The notes beneath the pieces are model-generated. The model worked only from the letters and a program-made list of their open reading frames with translations. It searched no databases and had not been told where the DNA came from. Shown piece after piece: positions 44,870-57,230 of a DNA stretch of 64,000 bases. The DNA comes from Sarcophilus harrisii (taxonomy: Eukaryota; Chordata; Mammalia; Dasyuromorphia; Dasyuridae), in contig NC_045427.1 of the NCBI RefSeq assembly GCF_902635505.1, positions 212,504,922 to 212,568,921 of the forward strand. Direction: 5' to 3'. A program made the translations under genes and the position numbers. The first letter of the stretch is position 1. Every line of letters begins with the position of its first letter.

Positions 44870-45240
44870 CTAAGGAACCAGAATCCCTACTTACAGTTCT
44901 GATTAAATAAATGGATGAATGAGTAGATGGCACTATGATGTTTAAAATTTGTATCAGTGACTTATATAAAGTATAGATGGCATGCTGTTCAAATTTGCTT
45001 TTCAAATAAGCTGGGAAGGACAGTTAACATGGTGAATGAATAACAAAGTCAAGTTCTAAAAAGAATTTGACAGATTGAACATTGGTTTAAATCTAATAAG
45101 ATAAAGCTTAACAGAAAAATGTAAAGTATAATACTTGAATTTAAAAGATTAATTTAACAAATACAAGATGGAAAGAAATATGGCTTCATAGCAAAAATAA
45201 AATAAAAGTGAATGAAGAATGTTTATAGAATAAACAATAG
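44870..45240 (+). mobile_element. L3/CR1 LINE RT-region fragment
   Basis: GTATCAGTGACTTATATAAAG, then ATAGATGGCATGCTG and TCAAATTTGC correspond to L3 FINDLDKGIDGMLIKFA. It continues with AACATTGGTTTAAATCTAATAAGATAAAGC and AAATGTAAAGTATAATACTTG (the MKFN..KCKVLHL region). Heavily mutated. Confidence 0.65.
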
Positions 45241-46250
45241 AGATAGCTCATACATACTTTGGACAGAAACTACAAATAGCCAAATTAGACCCAGAACTGA
45301 ATGGGACAAAATGAGTCCTTTGGTTTGTCTCTGGTAAATTGCAGTTACTCAATGATCCCAAACATTTGAACAAAGGTCCACATTTTTAATAATATTTTTC
45401 TGATTATGTTCCAAATCATAAGATACTATGGTCTCAAAAAATCAATGAGAACACTTAGAAGTCAAATCTATAGGTATGAGCAGTTTAACTATAACCACAT
45501 TATAAATAAAAAACCATGTAGGAGAATAGGAGTTACAGATATTATCAATCTGTATGATCATAAAAAGAATAGCTGGCTATTAGTGAAAATAAAGTATGAG
45601 CCTTGCTTTCATAATCAGTCTGTGTGTTCCACTAGTATCCTTATGTTGTCAAAATAGAGTAAGGAAAGTCTTTAGCATGTTAGATGGTGTCCCTATGGTA
45701 AATTTATGGATCCATATAGACATGAGTTGCAAAGAGTAGTTGGGTTGAGAGGTTCCAGTTTATATCCCCTATACTAATGGATTCACAGATTCATTTGAAT
45801 ATTTGACTGCATAAGAATTAATATTACTACTGGTCCTCTAAATATGAGATCCTTGTCTATTGATCAACGAGACAATTTAGCATTAGGAAAACGCAGACAT
45901 ACCTGTATTGGCATTGTTGCTCTAAATAAAACTAGAAGTTAAGAAAGCTGTAGGAAAATGAAAGGATGGTTTACAGGTTCTCCTCAGACAACTGGAATAG
46001 CCCAGGGGAGAAGTGATGAGAGCTTTGGCTGGGCTAGTCATGAGTAGTGAGAAGGGAAAAAATATAAGAAATGTTGGAGAGGTAGAAGCAACAAGAAATA
46101 GCATTTAATTGGATACAAGAAAATAAAAGCATCAAGGATGAAGCCAATATAACTGTGGAATCCTCAATAGAAATAAGGAAAATAGGGGGAAAGATGTGGA
46201 GTTTCCTTTTTGACAAATTAAGTTCGATATAGCTATAGGACAAGTAGACA
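45241..46250 (+). mobile_element. Possible RTE-type LINE 5' part
   Basis: A plus-strand stretch with frame scraps such as NMRSLSIDQRDNLALGKRRH followed by GIVALNKTRS (about 45,845-45,940) recalls the N-terminal endonuclease of RTE-clade LINEs. The assignment is weak. The 83-codon frame at 45,406 is not recognised. Confidence 0.3.
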
Positions 46251-46819
46251 CTAGAAGTCATGTGTATATAATACATATACATATAGGTACATATGTATGT
46301 ATATGTGTATACCTTATTTGTACATATACATCCCATCTACAATCATGAATATTTTCTTCAAAAGAATTGGAAGGTACTAGACATGGAAAACACTGGATGA
46401 TATCATTAAAAAGTAAATGAATAGTTACTAATATGGAAATAATCTAAATCAGCTATCTGTATTTAGTCAGACCATTGTCAGAGAAAAGGTCAAAACTGAC
46501 ACCAATTTTGAAAAAAGGAATAAAGTGTCAAAACACCACATGCAATTATAACAGATCCAATCTGATATATTTAGAGCAATTATTGATGTCAAAAATAGGA
46601 AATGGAGAGAAGAAAAGATATCAGTAAGTACTATTACCATTTTGAAAACAATCACTATAAAAAGAAGGACAAAGAGAACATTCAAACTAACTCAACCAGC
46701 AAACACTTTATCTTTTTACCAAAGAGACACGAAAACTTAAAAGCAATATTAATTAATTTATATAATAGATTCTTTTGTAAAAACTTAGGATTTTAACATG
46801 TTTTGGGGGAACAAAGTGG
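46251..46819. other. Unclassified AT-rich DNA
   Basis: Includes a short (ATGT/ATAC) run at 46,262-46,330. Nothing else recognised. Confidence 0.4.
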
Positions 46820-47110
46820 TTACCCATTGAATGGAGAATATTTGAAAAAAAACTGATGCATGAATAAAATGGAATATTATTTTATGGTAAGAAATAATGA
46901 ATATGAGAAGTTCAGAGGAACGTGGGAAAAGTCATATGATGTGATAGAGAGGGAAGTAAGCAGAACAAAAAGATCAGTGTTCATAACTACAAGCTTGTAA
47001 ATGTATCTCTAAAAGAAAGTTATAATCTGAGTAACAGAAAAATCAACAATGAAAATAGATAATGAAATATGCCTCCATCTTAAAAGTAAAAATGAAATGA
47101 TAACTAATAC
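46820..47110 (+). mobile_element. Old L1 3'-region fragment
   Basis: AAATGGAATATTATTTTATGGTAAGAAATAATGAATATGAG and AGAGAGGGAAGTAAGCAGAACAAAAAGATCAGTG follow the ORF2-end order of L1 (MEYYF, then EVSRTKRS). A diverged family. Confidence 0.65.
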
Positions 47111-48244
47111 AAAATATTCTATACATGAATATCTGACAACTTTCTTGGATGTTCTTGCCTGATTATTTTTCTTTGTCATGGGAGCAGCTTCAGTTTGGAG
47201 GTGGCAAATGTGTGTGTGTGTGTGTGTGTGTGTGTTGCATACACATAGGGCTTTTGGGAGGAAAGATTGTCTTTTTCCAATAAATGACTGTGATGTGGGA
47301 ACAAAAGTAATCAATAAATGTATTTTAAGACATTATGGAGGAAGATGGTAGATTATGAGCAGTTGTCATCTCGTAAATAACCAAAAGAGGGGGAAAACAT
47401 GATTGCAAAAAGTCTAGAGTGAGATCCAATTAAGCTGTATTATTCCAAGAACATTCAAAGATGAGACTGGAAGAAGAAGAATAAAAAGATCAACAATCTT
47501 TTAATACTTTTATAACAAAGCATTTTTCATCATAAATCAAAATGGAGCTAAGACAGTTGGGTCCTAAAAATCTCAATCTGTGATGTTTTATATGAGGAAG
47601 AAGAAATGGCCATAAGGATGGTGAAGACAGGGAAAGCAATTGAACAAGACCAAATATATCCAAAATAATTCCATTCAATGTGTGACATTTCAGATACAGA
47701 TAACTACTCCTTTTCACTCAATTTGGTCTAGAGGTAAGAGGTGATCTACAAGAAACTCAAGAAGAATTAAGGCTTGATTTAACTAAATCATGGATTCCTT
47801 TTACTTTCCCTTGGTTTACCTGACATTTCTGCCATGCCCTTATAAAGAGAAATTAATGTAGAAGATTCTGTAAACAAATAAATATACAGTCCTATTTCTC
47901 ATCAAAAAAAAAAAAGTGATGCAATTTTGAGGGCAGTAGAAAATTGAATTCCAGGATAACTGAGAACAAAATATTGAACATGTAGGAAAAATTGTTGAAA
48001 ATATTATCAAAAAAATTACTTAGAAATCAGTCTTATTCATCAATGTGTCTATTTTCTCATACTATAAACTTTTTACGAGAATGAACTGCACATATCTTGA
48101 GGGTAACCTTAAGGAAAACATGAAAAGGAAATAAAGTTTTGCAAACAACTTGTTCATCAAACTACATCTTCATAGATTGAAAGATGCAGATAAATGTAAA
48201 TCCCACTATATTTGTTGTTTGTTAATTATAAATAAAATACATAT
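47111..48244. other. Unclassified DNA with (TG)n
   Basis: A (TG)n run at 47,209-47,235. Otherwise no gene or repeat recognised. Confidence 0.4.
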
Positions 48245-48640
48245 TTGACTGATATGGAGTGACATGAGCAGAATCAAGAAAAAGTCATAATAAAAACATT
48301 GTAAAAAGTTGTAAAAGTTTTAAAAGACTTAAGAAATCTTATCTATGAAATGATTAACCATAATTTCAGAGGACTGATAATGAAAAATGCTACCTATCTT
48401 CTGGTAGAGAAGAGATGGGATAAATATTCAGAATGGGATACACAATTTTTGACACAGGCAAAATGGAGATCTAGTTCAATTAATTCTACATATTTGATTT
48501 AATGATTTTATTTTTCTTTTCTTTTTCCTGGACAAGAAAGGGAGTGAAAGGGGGAGTAGAAGAGAAGGGAAAGGAAGAGATCTGAGATGGGAAAAAAATA
48601 ATAAAGAAAAAAAGAAAACAAATTCTTGCTAATTTTTAAA
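48245..48640 (+). mobile_element. Old L1 3' end
   Basis: GAGTGACATGAGCAGAATCAAG, an AGAGGACTGATAATGAAAAATGC segment, GGTAGAGAAGAGATGGG, then a G/A-rich tract with GGGAGTGAAAGGGGGAG. This is the layout of an older L1 3' UTR like the one at 17.1-17.5 kb. Confidence 0.6.
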
Positions 48641-49214
48641 ATTAAGTTCAAAAACAACAACCAAAAAAAATGTTTGATTCAGAAGAATAAATTGTTAAAA
48701 ACTTTTTTCCAACAAGGTGTATCCCCTGTATTTGCTAAGGTCACACAATATTCCTTGATAGATTAAAAGTAGAAATAAGTGAAGCATAAAAGAGGGAGAC
48801 ATATTTTTGCCCAAAGTGATTGTCCAATTATGGAACATTCCAGAGCAGAGTCTAAAAAGAATAGAATTTCCCAATGGATGTTAGGCCCTCTAGATTTTCC
48901 TGTTGCAGAAAATCCTGGATTGACAGCTCCAGAATACTATACCAGTTCCATAAGTTCCACAATCATTCAAAATAGCTTAGCCTCACAGTCCTGACAGGAA
49001 AAGGCAAGTGAATACCTCTTGTTCGACCAGCAACAAGCAATTGTACCAACAAGTCCATAGAACTAGTCCGTCAGAACATATACCACACATGAACAGTGAA
49101 GTAGATTGAGAGCTCAATCACAACAGCAAGAGAACAAATTTATTACATTTGAGAAACCACACTGTTCTTTCAATGATTCAAAAAACAAACACAAAAAAAT
49201 TGATCTCTAGTGAA
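48641..49214. other. Unclassified DNA
   Basis: No gene or repeat recognised. Confidence 0.4.
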
Positions 49215-49435
49215 GAGATAGCTTGGTATACTTTGGCCTTGCCCTCAGGAAGATGTGGGTGTAAATACTTAATCTCTCAGTACTCCCAGACCTCTCCCTA
49301 AGTCTAGAGTCCCTAATATGCATTGATGCAGAGAGTTTCTTCAATTAGCACCAAAGTGAGAAAATCTCTCATCTGAAGAAGTTCACATTGTACTAGGAGA
49401 ACATCCCACGGATTAAATCACAGGTCTGAACCAAA
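49215..49435 (+). mobile_element. tRNA-derived marsupial SINE, old
   Basis: AGATAGCTTGGTATACTTTGG, CAGGAAGATGTGGGTGTAAATAC, then a tail GCATTGATGCAGAGAGTTTC and GATTAAATCACAGGTCTG resembling the SINE end also seen near 5.5 kb. Confidence 0.5.
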
Positions 49436-49682
49436 ATCAGAAACCAAAAAGCTATTTCAGTGATGTTATCTGTGAGTCTCATCAAATACCACAATCTCTG
49501 AAGAATCAAAATTGTGAGTGACTGAAATAGCAATGGATAAACATATGGTGGCTGAAAATATACTCATCCTATTACTAACAATAACTTAGGCATAAAATGT
49601 GTTATAAAAGATAACATCTAAGAGATATGTGATCTAGAAAGGAGGTGGACCATTCGTAAATGTATATCTGTATAAATGGTGA

Positions 49683-49875
49683 AAGAAAAAGCAAGACAGA
49701 GTGAGAGCCAAAGTGAAACACAGAGAGACAGAGATAGAGAGAGACAGAAAGAAAAAGAGAGGGAGGGAGGAAGAGAGAGGGAGGAGGGGGAGAGGAAGAG
49801 GAAGAAACAGAGGGAGAGGCAGAGGCGGAGTTAGAAGAGGGAGAGGGAGAGGGAGAGGGAGAAAGAAAAGAATAG
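49683..49875 (+). repeat. Purine-rich (GAGAGG)n simple repeat
   Basis: AGAGACAGAGATAGAGAG grading into GGGAGGGAGG and GAGGGAGAGG units. The arginine/glycine-rich 79-codon frame is a translation of this tract. Confidence 0.95.
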
Positions 49876-50189
49876 CAAAATCTTGTATTAATACCTGTAT
49901 AGTTTTTAAAGATCTAGAAAACTTCCAGCATATTGGGTGAAAAAATGTAGGATTATTTAAATGAGGTCATGGACAAAAGTCACATAAGATAGAAGACATA
50001 GATAATATATTTTCTTTCTTCATTTCATATTTCTTTTAATCAATAGCTAGTTGTTTTCTGTAACATTGATGGAAGTAGCCACTTTGGTGAGATTATGCAT
50101 CTGTTGCAGTATTGAAATTATTGTACCTGGGAAGTTTATAGAATGGTATGTCTCCTTGTCCTTGTGCTATTTTATATTTTTACCAATAA

Positions 50190-50435
50190 ATATAAAGGCA
50201 AGTTTATAGCATGCTTTTTATGTTCCAAGCACTATGCTAAATACTTTACAATTATTATTTCATTTGGTTCTCACAGCATCCCTAGAAGGTAGGTGCTATT
50301 ACAGATGAAGAAACTCAGACAAATAGGGATTAAGTGGCTTGAGTTAGGTCACACAGCTAAAACCAGAATTGAATACAGAGCTTCCTAACTCCATGCCCAA
50401 TGATCTAACTACTGCACCACTTAGTTGTCCAGCTA
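50190..50435 (-). mobile_element. MIR SINE, near full length
   Basis: Antisense: TTATGTTCCAAGCACTATGC, ATTTCATTTGGTTCTCACAGC, CAGATGAAGAAACTCAGAC, GGTCACACAGCTAAAACC and CTACTGCACCACTTAGTTG. Confidence 0.75.
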
Positions 50436-50699
50436 ATAGGCCAGAAAATTGGGATAAATCTACTAAGATGAAGTTTAATAGTGATATATTATTTTTGACT
50501 CTTTGACTTAAGAGAGCTCTACATTAAAGGCTCTCTTCCAACAAAGTGTCACTTTGCTATGTTAAAATGATTAAAGATTCATTATATAGTGGAGATAATT
50601 TTGCTCAATGACCCTTTGATAATAGACATCAGAACAGACTTAAAACACAGAGAAATGTTTGCCAAATGTAATTGAAGGAATCCAGTACTATATATTTTG

Positions 50700-51645
50700 C
50701 TTTACTAGAAATAATTTTTTTATTGCTTAATTTTTTTCTCTGAGACCAAGTTATTTAAATTCTCTATTTCTTTTTTGCCTTTTTTATTTATTAGTTTTGT
50801 TGTCATATAATTGGACAGAATTTTTAAAATAATTTCCATTATTTCCTCTTTATTTGTTGTCTCCTCTTTCATTTTTTTCTCTCAAAATGATTTGTCTATT
50901 ACATTTATATTTTTAAAGCTCTTAGTTTTATTTGCCAATGCAAAAGAGTTTTGTTTATTTTATTTTACTTTGGTTTGAGTTTTCAGATTTTTTTGTTTAG
51001 TTAGGGAGCTGACTTATTGGTCTTCTAAGGTTATTTTTTAAAAATTCTATGCCCTAGTCATTTTTCTATTGTTTCTCTTTTTTGTTGATCAAAGCTTTTA
51101 GGCATGCAAATTTTTATATAAGAACTACTTCAGCTGCATCCAAAAGTCTTTTGTACTATTTCATTATTGTTATTTTCTTTAATTAAATTACCTCTTTCTT
51201 TTATGATTTGTTCTCTGACTTACATATTCAGAATTATTTAGTCTCCATTTTATTTTAAAAACTTTCTTTAAATGCCCTTTGTTCAATTTTTATTACATTG
51301 TAATCAATAAAAGATATTTTAAATAATTTTGCTTTATTGCTTTTGTTTATGAGGCATATGGCCAGCATATGGCCAGTTTTTTTTATAGAGGTGCTATGTA
51401 TCACTGAAAAATATGTATATGCCTTTCTATTCCTATTCAGTAATTGTCAAAGTATATACAACTTTTCTAAAATTCTATCCAGTTTCTTAAGCTATTTCTT
51501 GTTTATGTTTTTGTTAAGATTTGTCTAGATGTGAAAAGGGCACACCGAGATTCTAAACTATTGTAATTTTTCTGTTTATTTCTTCTTATATGTTGGTTAA
51601 ATTTTCCAGTAAGTACTCAGATACTATACCATTAGTTGCATATAT
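50700..51645 (-). mobile_element. Old L1 LINE ORF2 fragment
   Basis: The same antisense ORF2 order as 27,950-28,400 and 30,575-30,640, more diverged: AACTACTTCAGCTGCATCC, CATTGTAATCAATAAAAGATA, GCTATGTATCACTGAAAAATATG, CCAGTTTCTTAAGC and ACTATACCATTAGTTGCATATATGG. Confidence 0.75.
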
Positions 51646-51964
51646 GGAATGAAGCTGGGATAGGATAGAGAGGCTCCCAAGCACCCAAACTTAATTCCTG
51701 TTCTCCCATCATTTTTTCCTGAACATTTTCCATTTTATTTTTTGTCCTGCTCCATCAGATAGTGAATTATAAGTGAAAATCAGATTCTAGGTATTTTGTG
51801 AAATACACAGCATATTCAGCGCTTTGGCCTCTGTGGGATGAATGAGAAGGACAACCCACATTTAGATTATACAATTAGCAACAGTGGAATTTCCTAGGGA
51901 AGTTGTGGGTAATATCAAGAAAGTAGGTCTAGACTTAGCAAATGTCTATGGAGTTTCAACATTG

Positions 51965-53530
51965 ATTGGGACTAATCAGCCAGTGAATAAACATTTATTA
52001 AGTATCTATTATAAGATGTAGCTAGGTGGCACAGCGGGTAGAGTACCAAGCCTGAAATCAGGAGAACATGAGTTCAAATCTGATCTCAGATACTTAACAC
52101 TTCCTAACTGTGTAACCCTGGGCAAGTCACTTAACCCCAATTGCTTCTGTGGGGAAAAAAAAAGTATCTACAACATGACAGCCACTATGCTAAAATCTGG
52201 GATACAAAAAAAAGAGGCAAAAGACAATCCTTGTACCCAGTGAGTTCAGAATTTATTAGAGGAAAAAAGCAAGCAAATATGTACAAACAAGCAATATACA
52301 GGATAAATAGAAAATTGCTAAAAATTAAAATTTTCCTTAAAAAAGGAAATAATTTTAAAAATGAGAAATTGGGAAAAGCTTCTTATAAAAAATGAGATTT
52401 TACCTGAGACTTAAAGGAAGTTAGGGAAGCCTGTAGGTAAAGATGAAGAGGGAAAGCATTACAGGCATCGGAGACAGCCATAGAAAATGTCCAGAGCTGA
52501 GAGATGGAGTGTCTTGTTCATGGAACAGCCAGAAAACCAATGTTACTTAGTTAAAGAGAACATGGTGGCAGGGAGTAGAATATAAAAAAGAATGCGTGAT
52601 AACCACTAGAATTTATTGAATGGAGGGGGGGGGGGACATGATCAGACCTGTACTTTAGGATTTTTCCTAAAGTACTTAGTACTTTTCCTAAAGTAAAATC
52701 ATTTTGTTGGCTAAATGGAAGCAATGGGGAGAGATTTGAGGCAAGTATACCAATAGATTATAGCAATGGTCCAAGTATAAAATGATGAAAGCCTGTGCTA
52801 GAATGGTGACAGTGTCAAAGGAGAGAAGGGGACAAATTCAAGAAATGATGCAAAGGCGAAATCACTGCCCTTGGCAACAGATTAAATATGGGAAGGGGTG
52901 GGAGTTGGGGTGGACAGATAGCAATCTAGGATGACACTAAGGTTACCAACTTGGGAGACCGGGAGGATGGCTTTAACCTTAATAGGGAAGCTGTTAAGGG
53001 GGGGAAGGTTAAAGGAAAAGATAATGAATCTTATTTTGAACATGTTGAATTTAAGATGTCTATGAGACATCCAGTTTGAGACGTCTGAAAGGAAATTGGA
53101 GACATGAATGAAGGTCTGCAGAGAGGTTGGGGCAGGAAAGATTTGAAAATCATCAGCTTGGAGATGGTAATTAAAGCCACAGGAACTGATAAAATAACTG
53201 AGTGAAGTAATATAAAGGGAGAAGAGAAAAAGTCAGAAGATAAAGGAATAGTTTCATTTAGAGATTCAGCAAAAAAAACAAGGAGCAACCAGATAGATAA
53301 GAAAAGAGTCAGTAGTGTCCCAAAAACCTAAAGAAAAGAAAAATGTCAAGGAGGAGAAAAATGTCAAGAATGATCAACAGTGTCAAAGGCTGCAGAGAAA
53401 TCAAGGAGGAGGCAGATGGAGAAAAAGACCAACTCTAAGGCAATCTATGACTTCTACTTAGTAGCTCATAGGAAAATAATGGACCATGTTGGCCAAGAGC
53501 ACAAAGGAAGAATGCGATGATCTTATACTT
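51965..53530 (-). mobile_element. L2 LINE, long 3' portion including RT/C-terminal ORF2
   Basis: The longest L2 here. The minus strand reads MSHRHLKFNMFKIRFIIFSF, then LPVSQVGNLSVILDCYLS (52,882-53,070), matching L2 ORF2 (MSHRHLKLNMSKTELIIF, then NLGVILDSSLS). The upstream frame at 53,031-53,288 is the preceding RT part. The 3' UTR is at 51,975-52,260. A SINE is inserted at 52,014-52,161. Confidence 0.85.
52014..52161 (+). mobile_element. tRNA-derived marsupial SINE (WSINE1/MAR1-like)
   Basis: GTAGCTAGGTGGCACAGCGGG (A-box region), AGAACATGAGTTCAAATCTGATC (B box), TGTGTAACCCTGGGCAAGTC, ACTTAACCCCAATTGC, then poly(A). AAGTATCTA (52,000-52,008; 52,162-52,170) is the target duplication within L2. 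Confidence 0.88.
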
Positions 53531-53549
53531 CAAGGCTGGGTCCAGTCAG

Positions 53550-53632
53550 TTGTTTCCTCAATGGTAAAATGAAGGAGTTGATCTAAGAGCTCTGAAGTTC
53601 TTTTCAGTTCTAGATCTTATGCTCCTTAGAGG
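53550..53632 (+). mobile_element. CORE SINE 3' fragment
   Basis: GTTTCCTCAATGGTAAAATGAAGGAGTTGATCTAAG, then TTTTCAGTTCTAGATC. Confidence 0.6.
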
Positions 53633-53634
53633 TA

Positions 53635-53862
53635 GCTATGTGGCTAAATGGTTAGAGCAATGGAAATCAAGAAGGCCTGAGTTTAAATTCTGCCTCAGCA
53701 CTTACTGTCTGTGTGACCCTGGGCTAGTCACTTAACTTCAGCTTTGCTTTCCCCATCTGTAAAATGGGATTGATAACATCTAGCCACTCTTGTTGTGAAA
53801 ATATAATAATATTTTAAATGCTTTGTAAAACTATAAAATGCTAGCAATTATTATTATTAGTT
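53635..53862 (+). mobile_element. CORE SINE (MIR/MAR1-like)
   Basis: AGCTATGTGGCTAAATGGTTAGAGC, GGCCTGAGTTTAAATTC, TGTGTGACCCTGGGCTAGTC, CCCCATCTGTAAAATGG, ending in ATTATTATTAG. Confidence 0.8.
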
Positions 53863-54603
53863 ATGATCTCATACTTATTTCACCTAATCCCCTCCTTTAT
53901 TCTCATTCTATTCCTCTCCTGTGCCAAAGAGAATCTAATTGGGAAGCATGTCCCTAAGCCTTTGTCCCCTTGAGTAATCACTCCAAACCTCTTGAGGCTT
54001 TCAAAAGGTTTTATTGCAAATACCTTCAAGAGAACAGGCAGGAATTAGCAATAAGCAAGAAGGGAAGTTACACAGTTACAAGAAATCCTAAAAATCTATG
54101 GTAATATTTATTTCTGGTCTTCACTGAAATATGAATGGAACTAAGCCAGCTTTTTTTTACTTCTTTAGTGACTCATCTCTCTCAGTTCTTCTTCTGGGAG
54201 TCTGCTCCACCCAACCTTTCTTCAGAGCTTTTTATTCTAGGACTTGTGCCTCCCACTCCTTTCCATAATCAAGACCTATTCTTTGGTCAAATCCTCACTA
54301 TGTCTAGATTCCACAGAACAGAGACAAAAATTGCTTAAAAAAAAAAAAAAAAATTACCCAACTGGGCCTATTAAAGGCATTCATTTAAACCTAGAAGAAA
54401 TTGCAGATTATATCAGGTCTCCATCTTAAATCCCCCTTCATTTCCTGGAAATTCATATCTTTCCAATCCCAAAGTCTTGAATTCTTTCATAACCACAGCG
54501 CTGCTCCCTTCCCCACCCACACCCAGTGCCCAATATCTATTCCCCTCTCGCAGTCTCTCAACAGACACCCACATCTCTCAGAAAGAAGGTTTCAGGCCCT
54601 AAG
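53863..54603. other. Unclassified DNA
   Basis: No gene or repeat recognised. A poly-A run lies at 54,338-54,353. Confidence 0.4.
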
Positions 54604-54615
54604 AAAACATTGGCA

Positions 54616-55214
54616 AAAAGTTATCAAACTGTGCATACCCTTTGCCCCAGCAGTGTTTCTACTGGGCTTATATCTCAAAGAGATCTTAAAGGAGGGAAAG
54701 GGACCCACATGTGCAACAATGTTTGTGGCAGCCCTTTTTGTAGTGGCTAGAAACTGGAAAATGAATGGATGCCCATCAATTGGAGAATGGTTGGGTAAAT
54801 TGTGGTATATGAATGTTATGATATATTATTGTTCTGTAAGAAATGACCAGCAGGATGATTTCAGGGAGTCTTGGAGAGACTTACACGAACGAACTGATGC
54901 TGAGTGAAATGAGCAGAACCAGGAGATCATTATATACAACATACATTATGTTGTTTTTTGCTTGAATTTTATTCTTTCTCATTTTTTTTCCTTTTTGATC
55001 TGTTTTTTTTTTTTTTTTTTTTTTGTGCAGTAAGAAAATTGTGGAAATATGTATAGAAGAATTGCACATGCTTAACATATATTGGATTACTTACCGTCTA
55101 GAGAAGGGAGTGGGGGGAAGGGAGGGAAAAATTTTAAAACACAAGGTTTTATAAGGATAAATGTTGAAAATTATCCATGTATATGTTTTAAAAATAAAAA
55201 GCTTTAATTAAAAA
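54616..55214 (+). mobile_element. 5'-truncated L1 with 12-bp TSD
   Basis: ORF2 end (KLCIPFAPAVFLLGLY, MFVAALFVVARNWKMNG, PSIGEWLGKLWYMNVMIYYC, DDFRESWRDLHER) is open for about 95 codons, then 3' UTR and poly(A). AAAACATTGGCA flanks it (54,604-54,615; 55,215-55,226). A block between ORF2 and the 3' UTR is missing near 54,945. The 168-codon frame starting at 54,401 is upstream DNA read through into this L1, not a gene. Confidence 0.93.
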
Positions 55215-55226
55215 AAAACATTGGCA

Positions 55227-55664
55227 TAGAACAATGGCACATCTACAATTCTATTCCATGCCAGATCATAGCCAGGTTTGCTATTGACCCAAATCCATTT
55301 ACTCATTTTAAAGAAAGACATTTTGTACCACCATCAGCATGACTCACATGTACTTTGTCAGCAAAGTTAGCACCTCAAGGCCATAGAGACTGATAATGTT
55401 TTTAGATCTGATATTCCAGGAACAATAGAGTAAAAAGAAGGCTGGGAACAAGGCTAAACTTCCCAAACATCCATGAGAAATTAGAAAGTCTGAAAGTCCT
55501 TCTTTGGAAGTTAAGCTTGAGGAGACTAAGATTTGGATTCCATTATAGTCCAGATAAAGGAAGAATTAGGGAAGGTAACTGAATAGACAAGGAGACAGAT
55601 TAGTGTGGGGAATTTTTTTATATTTCCATAGATCTTATAGATTTTAAATATATATGGCTATTCG
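55227..55664. other. Unclassified DNA
   Basis: No gene or repeat recognised. Confidence 0.4.
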
Positions 55665-56055
55665 TATTCAGTTTTTAGAGCTAGAAGTTATGTTTGGGAT
55701 CATTTGATGATCCAACTTCCTCATTATTTTAGAAGGGAAGTTTAGTGACTTACCATTGTAATGACTAGACCACTGGTCTGTTTACTGTAGCATACTACTC
55801 CTCCCCCATATTTCAACAACAACAATCACAATAACAAGAATACCTACTAACATTTATCTAGCAATTTAAGATTTCAAAGCACTTTACATAGGTTATTTCA
55901 CTTGACACTATACATTAGAAACTATTATCCCCATTTTACACATGAGCCGGAGACAGGTTAAATGACTTGCCCACAGTCACATAGCTAGTATCTGAGAAAG
56001 TTTTCAAACTTAAGTTTTCTTGGCCCCATTCAATAGTCTAGCCACAGTGTCATTT

Positions 56056-56058
<3 letters not shown>
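55665..56058 (-). mobile_element. Two adjacent MIR-family SINEs
   Basis: 55,665-55,795: antisense MIR (TTAGAGCTAGAAGTTATG, CCAACTTCCTCATTATTTTAG). 55,825-56,058: a fuller one (CACTTTACATAGGTTATTTCAC, CCATTTTACACATGAG, AATGACTTGCCCACAGTCACATAGC, CAATAGTCTAGCCACAGTG). Confidence 0.7.

Positions 56059-56097
<39 letters not shown>
56059..56097 (+). repeat. (TA)n microsatellite
   Basis: About 39 bp of uninterrupted AT repeat directly after a MIR copy. Confidence 0.98.
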
Positions 56098-56099
<2 letters not shown>

Positions 56100-57140
56100 T
56101 ATTTTACCTGGATACTTTTGTGTGTATACAAATATGTGTATGTTTGTGCATGTGTATATACAGAAACACATATGCATAAAGTTTACATAAAAAGGAATGA
56201 CTTCTTCAGTGATATGCACTTTTAGCTCTCTATGTGGAAAGGATTCTAGGCTCCTTAACTCAATTGATTACATAAAAAATGAAAAACTTCTGGCTTATTT
56301 CAATTTAATCATATCTAGCCTTTGAGGCAAATATCAAGAGGCACCATTCCTATTTGTATTTATAGTTGTAAACATGCAAATACACTTAAGCATTTTAAGT
56401 GGAAAAACATAAGGAAATCATACCATGGAAATCTATGTGTGTGTGTGTATTTGTTTGTTCTTTCTGACATCTGTGTCTCTCTTTGTGTCTCTTTGATTTG
56501 TCCTTTTTGCCTTTTTGTTCATGTTTGTCTGGTTTTTTGTGCGTTCTGCATGTATTTCTGTCATTCTCTCTGTCTCTATCTTTCTAAGCCTTCTTTCTTA
56601 TCTGTTTTTCCATCTGTTTCTCTGTAACTTTCTCCTTCTTTGCATTTTCCTTTTTCTTTCAATAAAGAAGTGTCACATATTTTTTCTATCCTTTCTTATA
56701 TTTATTGAATAGTTTTATATTATTAATTGGGAAAAACAGATGAGTATAATGTTTTCCTTTTGTTTCTTAAAAGAAACAAAAAGAAATGTTTATTCATGTG
56801 GCCTTTGATTGATTTTTTTTTTTTTTTTTAGTAGATCAGTGTTCTTTAATGGAAAAAAGATTTCCCTGGGTTGGAGCATGATGTTGGTGAGTTTCAGTCG
56901 CTGTTGTTCCATTTCCTTTTGCACTGAGAAAAAATCCACTCCATTCTTAAACAAGTTGTGAGGAAAATATTTTAAGTATAAAGCAACATGTATATATTGT
57001 CTGGACCTTTAAGATTTAAGCTTTTTTTTTTTTCTGAAATATATCATATTTAACAGGAGATAAATATATAATAAGAACTCCATATATTGTAACATTTCTT
57101 TGTCCAGAAAAGTGAATTCAATAACATGGGGAATTAGTTT
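56098..57140. other. Unclassified DNA with decayed (TCTG)n
   Basis: A pyrimidine/TG-rich tract at 56,430-56,660 (GTGTGTGTG, then TCTCTGTCTC units) is a decayed simple repeat and gives spurious frames. No gene recognised. Confidence 0.5.
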
Positions 57141-57230
57141 TCTTTTTTTTTTCTTCCTTCCTTCCTTTCTCTCTTTCTTTCTCTCTCTCTCTCTCTCCTT
57201 CCTTCCTTCCTTTTTCTTTCTTTTAATAGT
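57141..57230 (+). repeat. (CTTT)n/(CTTC)n microsatellite
   Basis: TTCCTTCCTTCC and TCTCTCTCTC units abutting the 3' end of a minus-strand L1. It may have grown from that L1's tail. Confidence 0.9.

Noticed and set aside
49701-49940. Arginine/glycine-rich 79-codon frame resembling an RGG protein
   Set aside because: A translation of the (GAGAGG)n simple repeat.
54401-54907. 168-codon open frame
   Set aside because: Its second half is plainly the L1 ORF2 tail of the 54,616-55,214 insertion, and the first half is chance read-through of upstream unclassified DNA.
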